Assembly (NCBI GenBank): GCA_964396185.1
Contig: CAYNEI010000001.1
Location: 124,001 to 188,000, forward strand
Source of the DNA: CAYNEI01 sp964396185
GTDB lineage: Archaea > Thermoplasmatota > SW-10-69-26
DNA: 64,000 nt
Direction: 5' to 3'
Of this stretch, positions 33,784 to 42,860 are shown piece after piece (the stretch's first letter is position 1; each line of letters starts with the position of its first letter). The notes under the pieces were generated by a model that saw only the letters and a program-made list of their open reading frames with translations, had not been told where the DNA came from and did not search any database. The translations under genes were made by a program, and so were the position numbers.

Positions 33784-35577
33784 TCAGGGTTCCCAAGTCC
33801 ACCCGGGTCGCTGGCTTGTGTCCTCTTCCTCGACCTCGGGGTCGCGGCCCGTGAGCTTGCCGGCCACCATGACCAGGGTGAGCACACCGCCTGCTGCCAG
33901 GGGCACGATGTTGGGCACGCCGGGGATGATCTGCGGGCCCAGCATGCCCGGGCTGGCGACGTTGGGGAACGAAGCGGCGTGGATGCGCTCCTTGACCACG
34001 GGGATCTCGACGCCCTCGTGGTGCTCGAGCCACGTGACCACGATCTTGGCCTCGTAGGTGCCGCGGGCCACGCCGTCCGGGGAGAGCTCGACCTCCCACA
34101 TGCCTGGCGCTGGGTCCTCGATCTCCACGTCGCGGGTGTCCGTGACCATGACCGTGCGGGCGTTGCCCTCGGGGTCCTGGATCTGGACGCGCAGGCGGTC
34201 TTGGCCATCCCAGGCGAGCTCGGCCTGGATCCCGGTGGCGTTGGCTGGCACCCGGAAGGTGAAGCGCTCCTCGCTGTCGACGCTGGCAGCGCTGAGCACG
34301 CCTGAGGCTTGCCGGGGGCCTGTGAGCTCGCCGTCGCGCGCGGTGGTCGAGGTGCGCTCGCGCACCTGGTCGCCGGCCTGGTCGAGCAGTTGCAGGGAGC
34401 CCTGGATGTCCAGCATGCCGTTCCCGCTGGCGTGGTCGATGCCGGTTGGGCCCACATCGCGCGCGCTCTCGAAGAGCAGGCCCTTGACCTGCTGGGGTGA
34501 GAGGTCCGGGCGAAGGGAGAGCAGCAGCGCTGCCGCGCCGGCCACGTGGGGGGCGGCCATGCTCGTGCCGTTCATCATGACGTAGTAGGAGCCCTGGGTG
34601 CCCTCGGCCTGAGTGGATAGGATGCGTGAGCCGGGGGCCACGAGGTCTGGTTTCGTCCAGTCAGCCTCCCCCTGGCCATCGTAGACGGGGCCGCGCGAGG
34701 AGTAGTCCTCGACGGTGCCCGTGTCCGTGGTTGCGCCCACGGTGATGACGTTGGGGTTGGTGGCCTCCAGGGTCATCTGGCCGGCCTGGCCCCCGCCGTT
34801 GCCGGCCGAGAAGACCACGACGAGGCCCTCGGCTACGAGCGCATCCGAGGCGCGGATGAGCGCGTCGTCGGGCTCGTAGGTGGCTGGATCGCGGTGGCGG
34901 CCCCAGGAGTTGGCGATGACCTCGATGTCGTAGGTCTCGTGGTTCTCGTAGATCCATTCGAAGGCGCGCAGGGCGTTGCTCGTGGTGAACTGGTCGGAGA
35001 GGTCCATGGAGACCAGGCCAGCACCAGGCGCGATGCCGGCGTGCTGGCCGTTGGTGGATCCAGCCCCGGTGCCCACCAGGATCCCGGCCACATGCGTGCC
35101 GTGCGCCGAGGCCTGACCCTGGCCTTGCGTGATCCCGTCGGGTCCGACCTGCAGGGCTGTGACGATGCGATCGCGAAGCGCGGGGTGGTCGGTGTCGATG
35201 CCGGAGTCCACGATGGCGATGTTGACCCCGTCGCCTGTGATGCCGGCCTCCTGGATCTCAGCCGTCAGGCCCGCGGCGGGTTTGCTGGAGGCGAGCTGCG
35301 GCTCGATGGGCTCGTCGGGATGGGCTTGGGCCACGAAGGAGAGGGCTTGGAGGCGCTGGCTGGCCTGGCCTGGGGCCTGGACGATCAGTGCTTGGGCCAT
35401 GGGGACGGTGTCCACGACCTGGACGCCGAGGCCAGCAAGGGATGCCTTGGCCGCGCTGTCAAGGGGCCAGGTGTCCAGGGTCACGATGAGGGTCTCTGGC
35501 GAGGTGTCCTGCGAGACGGCCTGTACCGCCGATGGGACGAGGAGGAGGCTGAGGAGGATGAGGACCCGCCATCGCAT
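33784..35577 (-). CDS. Subtilisin-like serine protease (S8), membrane-anchored
   Basis: 597 residues. A signal peptide (1-20) and a propeptide/I9-like region (about 25-105) precede the catalytic domain. The triad is Asp124 in IVDSGID, His162 in HGTHVAG and Ser339 in NGTSMAAPHVAG; Asn260 in FSAGNGGG is the oxyanion residue. After the catalytic domain, a beta-sandwich of about 120 residues (LVEIQ-type, PPC-like with DRLRVQIQDPEGN) leads to a single transmembrane helix near 555-575 (VPLAAGGVLTLVMVAG) and a short charged tail. The protease domain would face outward. It is a single gene with a TATA-like box about 28 nt before the ATG. Role: extracellular protein degradation or processing of surface proteins. 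Confidence 0.94.
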   Translation of the reverse strand: MRWRVLILLSLLLVPSAVQAVSQDTSPETLIVTLDTWPLDSAAKASLAGLGVQVVDTVPMAQALIVQAPGQASQRLQALSFVAQAHPDEPIEPQLASSKPAAGLTAEIQEAGITGDGVNIAIVDSGIDTDHPALRDRIVTALQVGPDGITQGQGQASAHGTHVAGILVGTGAGSTNGQHAGIAPGAGLVSMDLSDQFTTSNALRAFEWIYENHETYDIEVIANSWGRHRDPATYEPDDALIRASDALVAEGLVVVFSAGNGGGQAGQMTLEATNPNVITVGATTDTGTVEDYSSRGPVYDGQGEADWTKPDLVAPGSRILSTQAEGTQGSYYVMMNGTSMAAPHVAGAAALLLSLRPDLSPQQVKGLLFESARDVGPTGIDHASGNGMLDIQGSLQLLDQAGDQVRERTSTTARDGELTGPRQASGVLSAASVDSEERFTFRVPANATGIQAELAWDGQDRLRVQIQDPEGNARTVMVTDTRDVEIEDPAPGMWEVELSPDGVARGTYEAKIVVTWLEHHEGVEIPVVKERIHAASFPNVASPGMLGPQIIPGVPNIVPLAAGGVLTLVMVAGKLTGRDPEVEEEDTSQRPGWTWEP

Positions 35578-35600
35578 GCACTCCCTGGCTCGTCGCCCGC

Positions 35601-35610
35601 GGTTTATGTA
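35601..35610 (-). promoter_or_regulatory. TATA box of the subtilase gene
   Basis: TACATAAACC on the minus strand, centred about 28 nt before ATG 35577; fits leaderless transcription. Confidence 0.55.
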
Positions 35611-35687
35611 GGGCCGAGGGCGGGCTCAAGGGCGAGATGTGCCCGTGGTCCCCAGGGAAGAGGGGACAAGGTCACCGTAGCACCCCG

Positions 35688-35702
35688 TTTGCATCGTGCA
35701 AA
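35688..35702. other. TTTGCA-TCG-TGCAAA palindrome after the suf operon
   Basis: Perfect 6-bp arms, 15 nt downstream of the sufT stop and upstream of the subtilase promoter. A GTCCCC/GGGGAC hairpin lies nearby (35648-35667). Either may end suf transcription, or the palindrome may be an operator for the subtilase gene. Confidence 0.4.
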
Positions 35703-35717
35703 GATACCTTGGTCGGG

Positions 35718-36275
35718 CTAGATGAGGCCGAGCTCGAGGCGGGCCTCGTCGCTGAGCTTGTCCGGGGTCCAGGGCGGGTCGAAGACGATCTGGACCATGC
35801 ACTCCTCGACGTCCTCGATGGCCTCGATCTTGTGTTTGGCGTCGTTGGCTAGGATGTCGCCCATGCCGCAGCCCGGAGCGGTCAGGGTCATCTCCATGTA
35901 GACGTCGTGCTTCTCGTCGTCGTCGCGTTCGAGGATCTGTACGTCGTAGATGAGGCCGAGCTCGACGATGTCGATGGGGATCTCGGGGTCGTAGCAGGTC
36001 TTGAGCACCACCCACACTCGCTCCTCCAGGGGCTTGTCCGAGGCGCCCGCACCCACGGCCTCAGGGGTCTCGCGCCCGATGGCATCGGCATCCGTGCCCT
36101 CGATGCGCACGAGGTAGCCGCGCTGGGTGCGCAGCGTGAACGTGTCCCCAAGCTCCTGCTGGACCACCACGGGCTCGCCCTCCTCGAGCACGAGCTCGTC
36201 GCCGTTGGGGATCGTGATGGCTTGAACGTCCCGTTCGAGCTCGATCCAGCCCTTGCTCTGTCGGCGTCCGAACAT
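35718..36275 (-). CDS. sufT: Iron-sulfur assembly factor SufT (MIP18/DUF59 family)
   Basis: 185 residues. The C-terminal half (about 85-185) is a DUF59/MIP18 domain: VLKTCYDPEIPIDIVELGLI, then EMTLTAPGCGMGDILAND and VQIVFDPPWTPDKLSDEARL, with the reactive Cys in TAPGCGMG. The N-terminal 80 residues form the strand-rich extension seen in the SufT branch of the family. SufT helps mature Fe-S proteins in the cytoplasm, probably in cluster transfer rather than synthesis. It is the last gene of the suf operon, starting 4 nt after the sufU stop. Length and architecture fit the annotated SufT group. Confidence 0.93.
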   Translation of the reverse strand: MFGRRQSKGWIELERDVQAITIPNGDELVLEEGEPVVVQQELGDTFTLRTQRGYLVRIEGTDADAIGRETPEAVGAGASDKPLEERVWVVLKTCYDPEIPIDIVELGLIYDVQILERDDDEKHDVYMEMTLTAPGCGMGDILANDAKHKIEAIEDVEECMVQIVFDPPWTPDKLSDEARLELGLI

Positions 36276-36279
36276 GGTG

Positions 36280-36726
36280 TCACTCCGTGGTCACAGGTTG
36301 GTCGTGGTCTCGTAGCGCTGCTTGGAGGGTGTGCCAGCCGAGCACGGCGCACTTGACCCGGGTGGGGAAGCGTTTGACGCCCTCGAAGACGGCCATATCA
36401 CCCATCTCGAGGGGATCAGCTCCTTCTTCCCCCTTGACGAGGTGGCGGAAGGTCTCGAAGAGCTCGCTGGCTTGCTCGATGGTCTTGCCTTGCACGGTCT
36501 CGGTCATGACAGAGGTGCTGGCCTTGGAGATCGCACACCCCTGGCCCTCGAAGGCCACGGCCTCGATGGTGTCGCCGTCCAGCTTGACGTGCACGGTGAT
36601 GCGATCCCCGCACAGGGGGTTGTCCCCATCAGCGCGCCGGTCGGCGTGCTCCAGGGGCCCGTAGTTGCGTGGGCTCTTCGTGTGGTCCAGGATGACCTCC
36701 TGGTAGAGATCAGCTGCATCGACTAT
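36280..36726 (-). CDS. sufU: Scaffold/sulfur-transfer protein SufU, apparently with an ATA start
   Basis: 148 residues if it starts at ATA 36726. The Zn-ligand/active residues of SufU are at Cys39 and Asp41 (LCGDRI), Cys64 (GQGCAISKAS) and Cys126 (RVKCAVLGWHTL), exactly two lower than Cys41/Asp43/Cys66/Cys128 of Bacillus SufU, so the true start must lie close to this ATA. The conserved N-terminus DAADLYQEVILDH needs a start upstream of Asp3, yet there is no in-frame ATG, GTG or TTG between the sufS coding end and this point. AAGGAGG (36734-36740) is ideally spaced 7 nt before the ATA. The next in-frame ATG (36594) would delete Cys39/Asp41. SufU accepts sulfur from SufS (next upstream gene). 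An assembly error at the start is possible. Confidence 0.85.
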   Translation of the reverse strand: MVDAADLYQEVILDHTKSPRNYGPLEHADRRADGDNPLCGDRITVHVKLDGDTIEAVAFEGQGCAISKASTSVMTETVQGKTIEQASELFETFRHLVKGEEGADPLEMGDMAVFEGVKRFPTRVKCAVLGWHTLQAALRDHDQPVTTE

Positions 36727-37964
36727 GAGAACACCTCCTTGGTGGCTTGGACGGCTTGGAGAAGCGCGTCCACCTCGCCAGCCGTGTTGTAGAGCGCGAA
36801 GCTGGCCCGGCAGGTGGCGGGGATCGCGAAGTGCTCCATGACGGGCTGGGCGCAGTGGTGGCCGGCTCGGATGGCCACACCCTCACGGTCCAGCACGGTG
36901 CCCACGTCGTGGGGGTGGACCCCGTCGAGCACGAAGGAGACCACGCTGGCCTTCTCTGGAGCGGTGCCGATGACGCGCACGCCGTCGATGGCCTCCAGGC
37001 CCTCGGTGGCCTCCTCGACCAGCCGGTTCTCGTGGGCTTGGATGGGGGCCAGGCCGATGGCGTCGACGTAATCCAGCGCGGCGGCCAGCCCGATGGCGCC
37101 CGTGATGTTGGGGGTGCCGGCTTCCAGGCGGGCCGGTAGATCGGCGTAGGTTGTTTCGTCGAAGCGCACGCGCCGGATCATCTCGCCGCCGCCTTGGTAG
37201 GGGGGGAGCTGGTCAAGCGCGTCGTGTTGGCCGTAGAGCGCGCCGATCCCCGTGGGGCCGTAGACCTTGTGGCCGCTGAAGGCGTAGTACTCGCACCCGA
37301 TGGCTTGGACGTCCACGGGCGTGTGAGGGACGGCTTGGGCGCCGTCGATGAGGACCTGGGCGCCGACCTCGTGGGCCAGCTGGGTGAGCTCGCGGACCGG
37401 GTTGATGGTGCCCAGGGCGTTGGAGACGTGGGAGATGGCCACGAGCTGGGTGGCCTCGCTGAGCGATCGCTCGAAGGCGGTCAGGTCCAGGGACCCGTCG
37501 TCCTGGATGGGCGCGATCCTGAGGGTGGCCCCGGTGCGCTGGCAGGCCATCTGCCAGGGCACGATGTTGGAGTGGTGCTCGAGCTCTGTGATGAGCACCT
37601 CATCACCTGGGCCCAGCTGCTGGCTTGTGCCGTGGGCCACGAGGTTGATGGCCTCGGTGGTGCCCCGGGTGAACACGATCTCGCTGGAGCGCGTGGCACC
37701 CAGGCTGCGTTGCACCGTCTCGCGGGCGTGCTCGAAGGCGTCCGTGGCCCGCTGGCTCAACGTGTGGATGCCGCGGTGGACGTTGGCGTTGTCGTGGCTA
37801 TCGTGCTGCGCGATGGCCTCGATGACCTGGCGGGGCTTGTGGGTGGTGGCCGCGTTGTCCAGGTAGGCCAGGGGGTGCCCGTTGATCTCCTGGTGGAGGG
37901 CGGGGAAATCGGCCCGGATGGCCTGGACGTCGATGAGCGGCGTGGTGGTCGCCCGCGTCGTCAT
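36723..37964 (-). CDS. sufS: Cysteine desulfurase SufS
   Basis: 413 residues from ATG 37964, which overlaps the sufD stop (ATGA). It is a class V aminotransferase fold; the PLP lysine is Lys233 (FSGHKVYGP), with HHSN (130-133) and DGAQ (207-210). The catalytic Cys371 lies in AIRAGHHCAQP, the group II SufS form. It removes sulfur from cysteine as a persulfide on Cys371 and passes it to SufU. The stop codon lies 3 nt past the putative sufU ATA start region, so the two genes overlap slightly. SufS beginning with MTTRATTTPLID, and length, match the family. Confidence 0.96.
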   Translation of the reverse strand: MTTRATTTPLIDVQAIRADFPALHQEINGHPLAYLDNAATTHKPRQVIEAIAQHDSHDNANVHRGIHTLSQRATDAFEHARETVQRSLGATRSSEIVFTRGTTEAINLVAHGTSQQLGPGDEVLITELEHHSNIVPWQMACQRTGATLRIAPIQDDGSLDLTAFERSLSEATQLVAISHVSNALGTINPVRELTQLAHEVGAQVLIDGAQAVPHTPVDVQAIGCEYYAFSGHKVYGPTGIGALYGQHDALDQLPPYQGGGEMIRRVRFDETTYADLPARLEAGTPNITGAIGLAAALDYVDAIGLAPIQAHENRLVEEATEGLEAIDGVRVIGTAPEKASVVSFVLDGVHPHDVGTVLDREGVAIRAGHHCAQPVMEHFAIPATCRASFALYNTAGEVDALLQAVQATKEVFS

Positions 37965-39291
37965 ACCCCCTCCAGCAGCAGGCTCTGTTCGGGCAGGCGG
38001 TCGAGCACGAGAGCGCGGACGAGCTCGCGGGCAGGCGCGATCTCGACGAGCTCGATGACCTCGCCGGCGAACGCGTAGGTGAGCATGCTCACAGCCGTCT
38101 CCTCGTCGATGCCGCGGGCGCGCATGTAGTGGACCCACTCGTCGTCGAGCTGGCCCGTGGTGGAGCCGTGGCTGCACTTCACGTCGTCGGCGAAGATCTC
38201 GAGCTGGGGCACGCTGTTGGCCAGGGCCTCCCGGGAGAGCAGGAGGTTGGGGTTGTGCTGGTAGGCATCGGTCTTCTGGGCGGCCTTGGCCACGAAGATC
38301 GTGCCCCGGAAGACGCCCTGGGAGGCGTCGTCCAGGATGCTTTTGTAGAGCTGGTGGCTCTCGCAGTTGGGGGCCTGGTGGTTGATGACGGTGAAGTTGT
38401 CGATGTGCTGCTCGTCCTGGCCGAGGTAGAGCCCGTTGAGCATGGCATGGCAGCCCTCGTCGATGAGCTCGGCGTGCACGTTGTTGCGCACCAGCGAGCC
38501 TCCGAAGGTGAAGGCATGGGAGCGCACGTTGCTCGCGCGCGCCTGGCGTACGGCTTGGGTGGCGATGTGCACCGTCTCGGCGGTCTCGCGCTGGAGCTTG
38601 ACGTGACGGACCGTCGCGTTCTCGCCGGCGTCGATCTCGGTGACACCGTTGGTCCACCGATCCGCCTCGCCGAGGCCAGCGTAGGTCTCGATGATGGAGA
38701 CCTCGCTGGAGCGGCCCGCGGTGATCAGCGTGCGTGGGTGGGTGACCGTGGGCGTGGCATCACCGGTGGTAGCGAAGAGCACGTGGATGGGCGTGTCCAC
38801 CACGGTGCCCTCTGGGACGTCGATGAACGCGCCGTCCTGGAAGCTGGCGGTGTTCAGGCCCACGAAGGGTGCCTCCTCCAAGCTGGCGATCTCGCCGAGC
38901 GACCCTTGCAGGCGTTCCGGGGTCCCCTCGAGCACGGTGGACAGAGGCGCCACGGTGACGCCGTCAGGAAGGCCGGCCAGATTCGAGTGCTCGGGCGAGA
39001 AGGTGCCGTTGACGAAAGCCAGGAGCACGGTCTCGGCATCGAAGAGGAAGGGCTCGAGGTCGTCTGCGGCCAGGCGTGATGCTGGCGCGGGTTGGAACTC
39101 GGTGGCCTCGACGTCGCGCAGGCTCGTGTACTTCCAGGCCTCGACCTTGGTCGTGGGCCAGCCAAGCTCCTGGTAGGTGGTCAGGCCGCGCTCTCGCAGC
39201 TCCTTGACCCAGTCGACCTGGTTGCCTGGGAGCTCGTGGGCGCGCTCTTGGGCGGTGCGGGTGTGGACGTCGAGGGTCTGGGCCACTTGCG

Positions 39292-39295
<4 letters not shown>
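37961..39295 (-). CDS. sufD: Fe-S assembly protein SufD
   Basis: 444 residues from ATG 39295 (overlapping the sufC stop). The N-terminal helical part (WKYTSL at about 55-60) is followed by the right-handed parallel beta-helix of the SufB/SufD family and a C-terminal helical domain with KCSHGSTTGQLDDEWVHYMR and GIDEETAVSMLTYAFAGEVI. The conserved cysteine/histidine region (CSHG) at the SufB-SufD interface is present. SufD forms the SufBC2D complex in the cytoplasm, on which clusters are built. The longer frame upstream is a shadow of sufC. Confidence 0.95.
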
Positions 39296-40080
<785 letters not shown>

Positions 40081-40121
40081 GTGTGGTTCCTCCTTGTGGT
40101 TGGGTGGGTGAGTGGGATGGG

Positions 40122-41576
40122 TCATCCGACGCTGCCCTCGAGCTTGATGCCCAGCAGGTTGCGGGCCTCGACGGCGAACTCCATGGGGAGCTCGTTCATG
40201 ACCTCTTTCGCGAAGCCGTTGACGATCAGGGAGACGGCGTCGTCCTCCTCGATGCCTCGCTGGTTGAGGTAGAAGAGCTGGTCTTCGCCGATCTTGGTGG
40301 TGGTGGCCTCGTGCTCCATCTGGGCGGTGGGGTTCTTGACGTCGATGTACGGGAAGGTGTGAGCCCCGCACTTGTCCCCGATGAGCATGGAGTCGCACTG
40401 GCTGAAGTTGCGAGCGTTCTCCGCGGATGGGTTGATGCGGACCAGGCCCCGGTAGGAGTTCTGGCCGTGTCCGGCGCTGATGCCCTTCGAGATGATGGTG
40501 GACTTCGTGTTCTTGCCGATGTGGATCATCTTGGTGCCCGTGTCGGCTTGCTGGTGGCGGTTCGTGATGGCCACCGAGTAGAACTCGCCCACCGAGTTGT
40601 CGCCCTTGAGGATGCAGCTCGGGTACTTCCAGGTGATCGCGGACCCGGTCTCGACCTGGGCCCAGCTGATCTTGGAGTTGCGGCCCTCGCACAGCCCACG
40701 CTTGGTGACGAAGTTGAACACGCCGCCCTGGCCGTCCTTGTCGCCGGGGTACCAGTTCTGGACGGTGCTGTACTTGATCTGGGCGTCGTCCTTGGCGATG
40801 AGCTCGACCACGGCTGCGTGGAGCTGGTGCTCCCGGCGCGCGGGGGCGGTGCAGCCTTCCAGGTAGCTCACGTAGCTGCCGGGCTCGGCGATGACGAGCG
40901 TGCGCTCGAACTGGCCGGTGCCGGCGGCGTTCATGCGGAAGTAGGTGGAGAGCTCCATGGGGCAGCGCACGCCCTCGGGGATGTAGCAGAAGGATCCGTC
41001 GCTGAACACGGCGCTGTTGAGGGTGGCGAAGAAGTTGTCCGTGATGGGCACGACCTTGCCCATGTACTTCTTGACCAGCTCAGGGTGGTCTTGGACGGCC
41101 TCGCTGATGGGGCAGAAGATGATGCCCTTGTCCGCGAGCTCTTCCTTGAACGTCGTGGCGACGCTGACCGAGTCCACGACAGCGTCGATGGCGATGCCCT
41201 GCAGGCGCTTCTGCTCAGCAAGGGGGATGCCGAGCTTCTCGTACATCTCGAGGATCTCGTCGTCCACCTCGTCCAGGTTCTCAGGCCCCTTGTCGCGCTT
41301 CTGGGGGGCCGAGTAGTACTTGATGTCCTGGTAGTCGATGGGGTCGTAGGTGATGTTGGCCCAGCTGGGCTCCTCAAGGGTCTCCCAGTGCCGGTAGGCC
41401 TTGAGGCGCCACTCGAGCAGCCACTCGGGCTCGTTCTTCTGCTCGGAGATGTACGCGACGATCTCCTCGCTGAGCCCCTTGGGTGCCTCGACGGCGGGCA
41501 GGTCCATGGACCAACCGTGCTCGTACTCGGCGTCAGCGATGTCCTGGAGTTGCTTGGACTGGGTGGGTGGTGTCAT
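40122..41576 (-). CDS. sufB: Fe-S scaffold protein SufB
   Basis: 484 residues, close to the usual 470-495. Characteristic stretches are PIDYQDIKYYSAPQ, IPEGVRCPMELSTYFRMN, TLVIAEPGSYVSYLEGCTAP, KRGLCEGRNSKISW and NPSAENARNFSQCDSMLIG, ending with QMEHEATTTKIGEDQLFYLNQRG. The cluster/sulfur-transfer cysteine near residue 254 (EGCTAP) and the conserved Cys in SQCDS (about 405) are present. It is the principal scaffold of the SUF machine in the cytoplasm. It lies 3 nt after the Rrf2 regulator gene, and the sufBCDSUT order is intact. Confidence 0.97.
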   Translation of the reverse strand: MTPPTQSKQLQDIADAEYEHGWSMDLPAVEAPKGLSEEIVAYISEQKNEPEWLLEWRLKAYRHWETLEEPSWANITYDPIDYQDIKYYSAPQKRDKGPENLDEVDDEILEMYEKLGIPLAEQKRLQGIAIDAVVDSVSVATTFKEELADKGIIFCPISEAVQDHPELVKKYMGKVVPITDNFFATLNSAVFSDGSFCYIPEGVRCPMELSTYFRMNAAGTGQFERTLVIAEPGSYVSYLEGCTAPARREHQLHAAVVELIAKDDAQIKYSTVQNWYPGDKDGQGGVFNFVTKRGLCEGRNSKISWAQVETGSAITWKYPSCILKGDNSVGEFYSVAITNRHQQADTGTKMIHIGKNTKSTIISKGISAGHGQNSYRGLVRINPSAENARNFSQCDSMLIGDKCGAHTFPYIDVKNPTAQMEHEATTTKIGEDQLFYLNQRGIEEDDAVSLIVNGFAKEVMNELPMEFAVEARNLLGIKLEGSVG

Positions 41577-41579
41577 GTT

Positions 41580-42083
41580 CTAGCGACCTCCTTGGGAGGC
41601 GGTGGTGGACGCGGCCGCGTTGGCCGCCGTAGGATCGGGAAGCTCGCCGTCGGTGGCGACGGCGAGGGTCTCGGGGGTGAGCTGGCTGCTCAGATCAGCC
41701 AGTGTGAGGTTGGAGAGCGTGCGTCGGATCGCGCCGTTGATCACGCGCCAGTTGTCGCCGACGGGGCAGGCGTGCTCGATCTCGCACTCGCCTGCTCCTT
41801 CGCTGCAGACCGTGAGCGCGATGGGTCCTTCCATGGCTGCGATGACCTGGGCCACGGTGATCTCGCCGGGGGGGTGGGCGAGCTCGTAGCCGCCATGCGC
41901 GCCCTGGTGGGAGACGAGCAGGTCCTCTTGGGCGAGCTTCTTGCAGACCTTGCGGACCGTTGGGAGCGGGAGCGGGCCCTGGTCGGCCAGAGAGCTGCAG
42001 CTCACGATCTCCCCCTGGCCCTCCTCGGCCAGGCGTGTGAGGATGATGAAGGCGTAGTCCGTTAGTCTGGAGATGCGTAGCAT
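41580..42083 (-). CDS. Rrf2-family Fe-S regulator of the suf operon
   Basis: 167 residues. An N-terminal winged helix (RISRLTDYAFIILTRLAEEG, then LPTVRKVCKKLAQEDLLVS, and the wing HQGAHGGYELA) precedes three cysteines, Cys93, Cys100 and Cys106, in CSEGAGECEIEHACPVG. Their positions closely follow IscR (Cys92/98/104), so a 2Fe-2S cluster is likely and the protein would sense cluster status. It heads the suf operon, 3 nt from sufB, and the promoter has two AACAGTAC copies one helical turn apart (42110-42128), the likely autoregulatory operator. The C-terminal 40 residues are Ala/Thr-rich and probably disordered. It matches the SUF-system regulator subgroup of Rrf2 better than nitrite-sensing NsrR. 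Confidence 0.92.
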   Translation of the reverse strand: MLRISRLTDYAFIILTRLAEEGQGEIVSCSSLADQGPLPLPTVRKVCKKLAQEDLLVSHQGAHGGYELAHPPGEITVAQVIAAMEGPIALTVCSEGAGECEIEHACPVGDNWRVINGAIRRTLSNLTLADLSSQLTPETLAVATDGELPDPTAANAAASTTASQGGR

Positions 42084-42109
42084 GTCGTCTCACCGGGCCT
42101 GTTCCAGCA

Positions 42110-42140
42110 AACAGTACATGAACAGTACCATTTAGATAAA
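42110..42140 (-). promoter_or_regulatory. suf promoter with tandem AACAGTAC operator
   Basis: AACAGTAC occurs at 42110-42117 and 42121-42128 (plus strand), start-to-start distance 11 bp. A TATA-like CTTTATCTAAA (minus strand) lies just upstream at 42131-42141. The repeats therefore fall between the TATA box and the likely start site about 25 nt downstream, a good place for repression by the Rrf2 protein. Confidence 0.6.
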
Positions 42141-42227
42141 GGTAACCCCCAGTTTAGGGAGGCCGAAATCAGGATGCGTGTGGAAACGTGGCGTGGCCAC
42201 CCCGTTCGGGCAGGACGACAGCGTAGC

Positions 42228-42241
42228 TATCAAATATGATA
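42228..42241 (+). promoter_or_regulatory. TA operator/TATA: TATCA-AATA-TGATA palindrome
   Basis: Perfect 5-bp arms overlapping an AT-rich TATA-like stretch about 27 nt before ATG 42262. It is typical of autoregulated toxin-antitoxin promoters. Confidence 0.55.
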
Positions 42242-42261
42242 AATGCTCATAGTAGCACATC

Positions 42262-42450
42262 ATGGGTACGACGATCCCGGTGGACAAGGACGTGCGTGAC
42301 CGGCTCCAGCGGTTCGGTCACGCCGGGATGACGTACAACGATATCCTCACCCGACTCATGGACGAGATGGACCGGGAGGCGTTCGTCGCCGAGATGCGGC
42401 GCCGGGCCGACGAGGTCACGGACTGGGTCGACCTGGACGAGATCGAATGA
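42262..42450 (+). CDS. Antitoxin of a type II toxin-antitoxin pair
   Basis: 62 residues: MGTTIPVDKDVRDRLQRFGH, then AGMTYNDILTRLMDEMDREAF. This is the short archaeal VapB-like antitoxin architecture, an N-terminal beta strand and helices that pair as a ribbon-helix-helix dimer, then an acidic toxin-binding tail (DWVDLDEIE). Its stop overlaps the toxin ATG (ATGA), a standard coupled arrangement. It would neutralise the toxin and repress through the palindrome at 42228-42241. It is paralogous to the lone antitoxin at 42861 (shared GHAGM-T/S-Y motif). Confidence 0.85.
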   Translation: MGTTIPVDKDVRDRLQRFGHAGMTYNDILTRLMDEMDREAFVAEMRRRADEVTDWVDLDEIE

Positions 42451-42779
42451 GCCACCAGGTGCGCCTGGACCCGGTCCACGCCGCCGATGTCCTCCGGCAC
42501 CTTGAACCGACGGTCAAGAAGCGGATCCGTGCCGCCCTGCGGAGGCTCGCCGAGGATTCCACGGGCAGGAGCAACGATTTGGACGTCCGCGAGCTGGACA
42601 CGTCCGATCGGTTGCCCCGGGCGTTCAGGCTCCGAGTCGGGGACTGGCGGGTCGGGTTCCTGCTGAGGGATGGGGCGATCCTCGTGATGCGTATCTTCCA
42701 CCGGCGGGACGGGTACGGCTGGCTGGAGCGGATGGACGCGGAGCGGGGCGAGCCTCAGGGACATGAGAGGAACAGGTGA
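42447..42779 (+). CDS. RelE/ParE-superfamily toxin
   Basis: 110 residues. The fold pattern is typical: helix-helix start (LDPVHAADVLRHLEPTVKKRIRAALRRLAED), then DVRELDTSDRLPRAFRLRVGDWRVGFLLRDGAILVMRIFHR, with the RVGDWRVGF strand and RIFHRRD end common to RelE-like mRNA interferases. It starts inside the antitoxin stop codon, so expression is coupled. RelE-like toxins cleave mRNA at the ribosome; ParE-like ones inhibit gyrase. The sequence favours the RelE side, but the catalytic residues are not diagnostic. Confidence 0.85.
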   Translation: MSHQVRLDPVHAADVLRHLEPTVKKRIRAALRRLAEDSTGRSNDLDVRELDTSDRLPRAFRLRVGDWRVGFLLRDGAILVMRIFHRRDGYGWLERMDAERGEPQGHERNR

Positions 42780-42826
42780 AGCCTCAGCCGGGCCGGTGGT
42801 GCGGGCGTGTGACCGAACCGCAGAAC

Positions 42827-42834
42827 CTTTATCG
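42827..42834 (+). promoter_or_regulatory. TATA box of the lone antitoxin-like gene
   Basis: CTTTATCG about 30 nt before ATG 42861; a GAAGG immediately precedes the ATG. Confidence 0.5.
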
Positions 42835-42860
42835 CTACGCTTCAACCATTGCTGTGAAGG

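Noticed and set aside
36504..36719. ATG 36719 as the start of sufU
   Set aside because: It is in a different frame and gives an unrelated 71-residue product; the conserved SufU N-terminus is read one base over.
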